This document shows, piece after piece, positions 60,081-64,000 of a stretch of DNA of 64,000 bases. This DNA comes from Drosophila miranda (lineage: Eukaryota > Arthropoda > Insecta > Diptera > Drosophilidae): positions 11,098,001 to 11,162,000 of the forward strand of contig NC_046674.1 in NCBI RefSeq assembly GCF_003369915.1, written 5' to 3'. Position numbers and translations under genes: made by a program. The stretch's first letter is position 1. Every line of letters begins with the position of its first letter. The notes beneath the pieces are model-generated. The model ran no database searches and was not told the DNA's origin. It was given only the letters and a program-made list of their open reading frames with translations.

Positions 60081-61443
60081 ATGTCTGCTGGAAAAATCCC
60101 GTACGTTAAGCACAACAACGGCACCCAGATCCAAGCAATTGGACTGGGAACCTACACGGTAAGTGGAAACGACAGCCCAGCCCACGTCAACGGATCAGGT
60201 CTCGCTATCGATCAGGGCAATAATTATGCTTATCGGTCGAAAGGCGGCTCAAATGCCAGACGCGTACAGCTGTTGTTGTATATCTCACTTTAAAATGACT
60301 TTCCAATTGTCCGGCAGTCGTTGGGAGGCGATTGCGAGCGGGCTACGCTGCATGCCATAGATGTGGGCTACCGACACATAGACACCGCCTTCTTCTATGA
60401 GAACGAGAATGAGGTGGGCGCGGCCGTCAGCAAGAAGATAGCCGAGGGGGTCATCAAGCGCGAGGACATACACATCACCACAAAAGTAGGTATTCTTTGC
60501 ATATGGTGGGTGCAGTGCAGTGATGCAAGCTGACGCTGACGTTTTCTCTAGCTGTGGTGCCACTTCCATGAGCCGGAGAGGGTGGAGTATGCTTGCCGCA
60601 AGACCCTGCAGAACTTTGGGCTGGAGTACGTGGACCTGTACCTGATGCACTGGCCCTACTCCTACGTCTACCGCGGCGACAGCGAAATGATGCCCACAGA
60701 TGCCAAGGGCGAGGTCGAACTCAAGTGAGATATCGTTATCAGATGTAGTCCAGAGGTAGGCACTTATCGGGAGTTTTCTTATTACAGCGACATTGATTAT
60801 CTGGACACCTGGCGTGCCATGGAAAAGCTGGTCGAGCTGGGCCTCACCAAAAGTATCGGCGTTTCCAATTTCAATTCCGAGCAACTGACGCGCCTGCTGG
60901 CCAATTGCAAAATCAAGCCAATCCACAATCAGGTGAGTTGCTTGCGGTTGGGCGTTGGATAACACTTTCATCAACACATATGTACTCCTGGACAGATCGA
61001 ATGTCACCCCGCACTGAACCAGAAGAAACTGATTGCCTTGTGCAAGCAGCACGACATTGTGGTCACCGCCTACTGTCCGCTGGGCAGGCCCGATCCGGCC
61101 AAGAAGACGCCCAACTACATCTACGACGCCAAGGTGCAGGCCATTGGAGACAAGTACAAGAAGTCAACGGCCCAGGTGGTGCTCCGCTATCTGGTACGTA
61201 CTGTTGTAGCCAGCAGTGTCACAGTTGATTCTGACTCTTTGCCTTCCACAGATTGAAATTGGAACTGTGCCGCTGCCCAAGTCCTCTAATCCGAAGCGCA
61301 TTGAGGAGAACTTCAAGGTCTTCGATTTCAAATTGGATGCCGCTGACCATGCCATCCTGGACACGTACAACACTGGCGAGCGTCTCATTCCCATGGAGCA
61401 TGCCATTAAGAACAAGAATTATCCCTTCAATATTGAGTTTTAA
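60081..61443 (+). CDS. Aldo-keto reductase (AKR1-like), 317 aa
   Basis: Six exons: 60081-60158, 60318-60485, 60552-60724, 60788-60932, 60996-61193 and 61252-61443; 954 nt, all with GT/AG ends. The protein MSAGKIPYVKHNNGTQIQAI has the full NADPH-dependent aldo-keto reductase plan. The catalytic tetrad is present: Asp in GYRHIDTAFFYENE, Tyr five residues later, Lys in ITTKLW, and His in LYLMHWP. IECHPALNQKKL and VPLPKSSNPKRIEENFKVFDF form the cofactor pocket and C-terminal signature. Length equals the usual 310-320. It should reduce aldehydes, ketones or sugars in the cytosol using NADPH. Flies carry several close relatives (CG10638, CG10863, CG12766, CG6084); which one this is cannot be settled by eye. 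Confidence 0.92.
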
Positions 61444-62437
61444 GCTTGAATATTGAATGAATATTGTTGATATTAAAATTTTTAAAGATTGATATAATAA
61501 CCAATATACTTACATACATATATACACACGCTATGGTCTTATCATTTTAAAATGATCTTTTTAAACTTGCGAGAGAGAGCTTTTCTCATACCACACTACT
61601 TTATTACTCTGGAAATAAACCAAAATGGAATGGAAAATTCCGTTCTTTCAGACACACTGGCACATGTCCACACACATGCTTGCATTCATTTAAGAGCAGG
61701 AAATCTGATTGGTTTGGTGAATAACAAATACACCGCACCAGCACCATGATAATGTATTCTATTTAGGCAAAACATTTCTGGTTTAATTTTCACATTCTTG
61801 GCGCCTGCAATCAGCTGATGTGCTACCATTCATCAGTCGGTGGCTTTCACAGCGCTGCCAGACTGGTGGATAAAGGTAAAAGCAGCTGTTCGAAACAACA
61901 AGCAACAACAATTCAAAACGAATTTCTTATCGGCTATAAAAAGGGGTATGGACAACAGGAAGAAACAGCCAAGGCAAGTTGCAGAACTCGTATGCACCTC
62001 ACCTCGCAGTGTTTTTTGAAGACTTTGTCTTCAAGCTATATATATTTAGCTAATTAGTCATTATACCAATGGATTGCATTTAAATCCTTGTCGCTCATTC
62101 AGTTTCAAACAATTTCGATTTGGCGCTCAAGTTTGGTGGGACTTGGTCTCTTTTTTATTCACTGATGGCAATTTTCTTCGCCACAATGTCGCCATTTTCA
62201 GCCCAACAATGTCAATTCATTCCATACTCACCTACGTTTTCTTACGTTTTATTAGTTTGACCTTTTTGGCTAAAACCTTTTTTTAGACGAAATCCAATAG
62301 AAGCAAGTATTTGAAATAAGCCAGTCAAGTAGAAAATTGATTCATTAATCGAACGAAACTATGTGTGCTGGGCTAAATGTTCTATCTAGCTAATAATATT
62401 CGACGGAATATCAAAATTGAGGAATATGTATAAATTC
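61444..62437. other. Intergenic, reductase 3' end to next promoter
   Basis: ATTAAA at 61472 is the nearest possible polyadenylation signal for the reductase. AATCAGCTGATG at about 61810-61821 matches the Ohler E-box core-promoter motif, and TATAAAAAGGGG at 61935 resembles a TATA box, but no exon with coding potential follows either within the interval. Confidence 0.4.
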
Positions 62438-62491
62438 GTCAGTATATTTACGGTATATTTTTAAAATGAGATGGTATATTTTGGTATATTT
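62438..62491 (+). promoter_or_regulatory. Four-copy Ohler motif 6 cluster
   Basis: KTYRGTATWTTT occurs perfectly at 62438-62449 (GTCAGTATATTT) and 62480-62491 (TTTGGTATATTT), and with one mismatch at 62449-62460 and 62470-62481. All four point rightward. This motif marks TATA-less broadly expressed fly promoters. A DRE-like GATCGATA follows at about 62514. It fits as the promoter of the TMEM267 orthologue. Confidence 0.65.
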
Positions 62492-62599
62492 CTGAGGGTC
62501 GGACTGTATATTTGATCGATAAATCCGATAAATAAATCAATAGGGCCAGGCAAGAGGTAAACACGATTTTTGGACGGTTTTGGTAACTGCTGGCCTGCT

Positions 62600-62887
62600 T
62601 GGCAAAATAAAATGGCATTTGTACGCGATTTCGTTTGCTGACTGATGACTGCTGTACTTGGTGCTTGCCAAACACCAGACACGCGGCGGACAAAAAGAAA
62701 GTCCTGTGCAGCGGGGAACCGCTGGCTCTGACGTGCTCACATTCGACTGGAACACCGGGCACATTGATCAAGACGGCGGGTCAGAGCCGCAGCCTCGTTC
62801 GGGCACTCGTGCGTACATTCGCTGCTGGTGCTCTAGATCGAAAGCAGAAGTCACAGCATCAAGCGTTCGCGGGCAAATGACACAAAG
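62600..62887 (+). other. Probable noncoding first exon of the TMEM267 orthologue
   Basis: Follows the motif 6 cluster and ends in a good donor, ACAAAG/GTGAGC (62887/62888). The best acceptor before the coding ATG is GATGTTTCAG ending at 63083. The 5' limit is approximate. An 81-codon frame (62635-62880) lies inside but shows no recognisable similarity. Confidence 0.4.
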
Positions 62888-63199
62888 GTGAGCCTGTTGG
62901 CCAACTCTGGACAGCCATAGCGTAGCCATTGACTTAGACAGCGAGGAGGGTAGGCGGTAGGCGGAGGGTAGTGACATGAAAAAAGGCTGTATATCTGCCT
63001 TCTGGCCCTGCGACGGCCAAAAGGACTGTCCGGCGGAGCTTTTAATGTAAATCTAATGTAATCGGAAAACATCGATGTTTCAGAAAAAATATTCGTAGAC
63101 AGAGCCTTCCATTCAATCCGTCCAACAGCCTCCTCCCAAAAATCAAAGTAGAGCAACGACTCCCGGCTGCGGCTACAACAGCAACAACTCCAAAAATCG

Positions 63200-63960
63200 A
63201 TGCCCCACTGCCACATAATGGTCTATATGCGAATTGTGCTGACAACCTTGGTGACCGTAACGTGCCTGCTGGGGGACAACTTCGTGGAGCTGACGCAGCA
63301 TCCGCTGCTGAAGGCCCTGGCGGACAATGCAACGCACGCCGCCATCGGCGCCCTCACCGGCATCGCCTTTTCGATGCAATTCTACGAGCGAACCACGCAA
63401 CTATTTGGCTGGATATTGATTTTCACCTGTTTCGTAGTTTCATCGTTCATTGACTTGGATCACTTTGTGGAGGCCCGTTCGCTGTACCTGGAGGTGAGTA
63501 GCCGTTCGAAGGGGATACTCTTTGATTGATTGATTGTCTATGTTCATTGCAGGATGCCACCAATCTGTCGCGTCGTCCGTTCCTGCACTGTTCCAGCATC
63601 ATCCTGGTCATGTTGCTGTTCTACATATGCACCGCGTGCCTGAACTACTTCCGCACCAGCCTACTGCTGGGCGCCTTGCTCTGTGCCTTCATCACACATC
63701 ACACGCGTGACGCTGTGCGTCGCGGCTACTGGTTGTGTCCCATGGGACACACGGATCGCGTGCCGCAGCTTGCATACATCATAATCACGATCATGACGCC
63801 TCATCTGTTGGGCTGTCTGCACGCCATCTGTCGCAGTGTCCTGGTGCTAAACTTTTTGGGGCAATACGTGAAATTAAGCGAATGCAATTATCGCGGTGGA
63901 TCCGGGTCAGGGTCAGGGTCGGTCTGTTTGAACGCCAACTATCGTTACATGCAGGTGTAA
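63200..63960 (+). CDS. TMEM267 orthologue, multi-pass membrane protein, 233 aa
   Basis: Two exons, 63200-63493 and 63553-63960, joined in phase 0 across a 59-bp intron (GTGAGT ... TTGCAG). The length is close to human TMEM267 (about 215 aa). Matching blocks are LKALADNATHAAIG, IDLDHFVEARSLYLE, SRRPFLHCSSII and HHTRDAVRRGYWLCPMG followed by a predicted helix AYIIITIMTPHLLGC. Four to six hydrophobic segments are visible. Conserved His/Asp residues (DLDHF, HCS, THHTRD) recall YdjM/metal-dependent membrane hydrolase-like proteins, an inference only; the human protein is uncharacterised. The first ATG (MPHCHIMVYMRIV) is used, but the internal Met codons at 63218 or 63227 are possible starts. A Gly-Ser run (GGSGSGSGS) near the C-terminus is low complexity. 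Confidence 0.88.
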
Positions 63961-64000
63961 GGGGATTAACGATTTACCTTGTGATACGAGAACGTACTGC
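63961..64000. other. Window end, 3' flank of TMEM267
   Basis: Only 40 bases follow the stop codon; no polyadenylation signal is visible before the edge. Confidence 0.6.

Noticed and set aside
62635..62880. 81-codon protein upstream of TMEM267
   Set aside because: Overlapping frames are equally open, no similarity is seen, and the segment fits better as a noncoding first exon.

Overview
The window reads as euchromatic DNA of a Drosophila species. It has short introns of 57-67 bp with GTRAGT donors, fly core-promoter motifs (TATA, TCAGT initiators, GAGA tracts, Ohler motif 6), opa-type CAG/CAA runs inside coding exons, a probable INE-1/DINE-1 Helitron relic and very dense microsatellites. The two Scratch-type zinc-finger genes place it in the region equivalent to D. 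melanogaster 3L 64A (Muller element D). The microsatellite load and divergence suggest an obscura-group fly, but species is inference only. There are no bacterial, CRISPR, tRNA or rRNA features. Layout: 1-5.6 kb is intergenic simple sequence. 5.6-12.9 kb is AT-rich and probably the very long 3'UTR of a minus-strand Scratch gene, whose two coding exons are 14536-12918 and 15722-15203 (712 aa, SNAG domain, Scratch box, five fingers); its leader runs to about 17 kb. About 17-38.6 kb is a 21 kb gene-poor interval holding only simple repeats, a DINE-1 relic and a degenerate coding relic. A divergently transcribed paralogue follows on the plus strand: GAGA/initiator promoter near 38.6 kb, long leader, exons 41017-41539 and 43929-45307 (633 aa, five fingers, no SNAG), an intron carrying a 733-bp foldback element, and a 4.6-kb 3'UTR ending near 49.9 kb. 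From 50 to 64 kb the genes are denser: a 121-aa secreted, mature-cysteine-free protein (51.7-52.5 kb, +), a four-exon secreted Val-Pro/Gly-rich protein (55.1-54.4 kb, -), a coding-like relic interrupted by UGA-CUAG (55.7-55.3 kb, -), a FAM110-family gene (58.9-56.5 kb, -), a six-exon aldo-keto reductase (60.1-61.4 kb, +) and a TMEM267 orthologue (63.2-64.0 kb, +). The two Scratch-type genes are expected to act as neural transcriptional repressors. Their fingers differ at about 11 of 137 residues, so they should read nearly the same E-box-type sites, while their effector regions differ strongly. The head-to-head layout makes the intervening 21 kb a likely shared neural control region. The right-hand genes look like an unrelated neighbourhood of secreted, metabolic and membrane genes. 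All splice structures were built by hand from consensus sites and frame continuity; every multi-exon CDS listed sums to a whole number of codons. UTR limits and transcription starts are much less certain.
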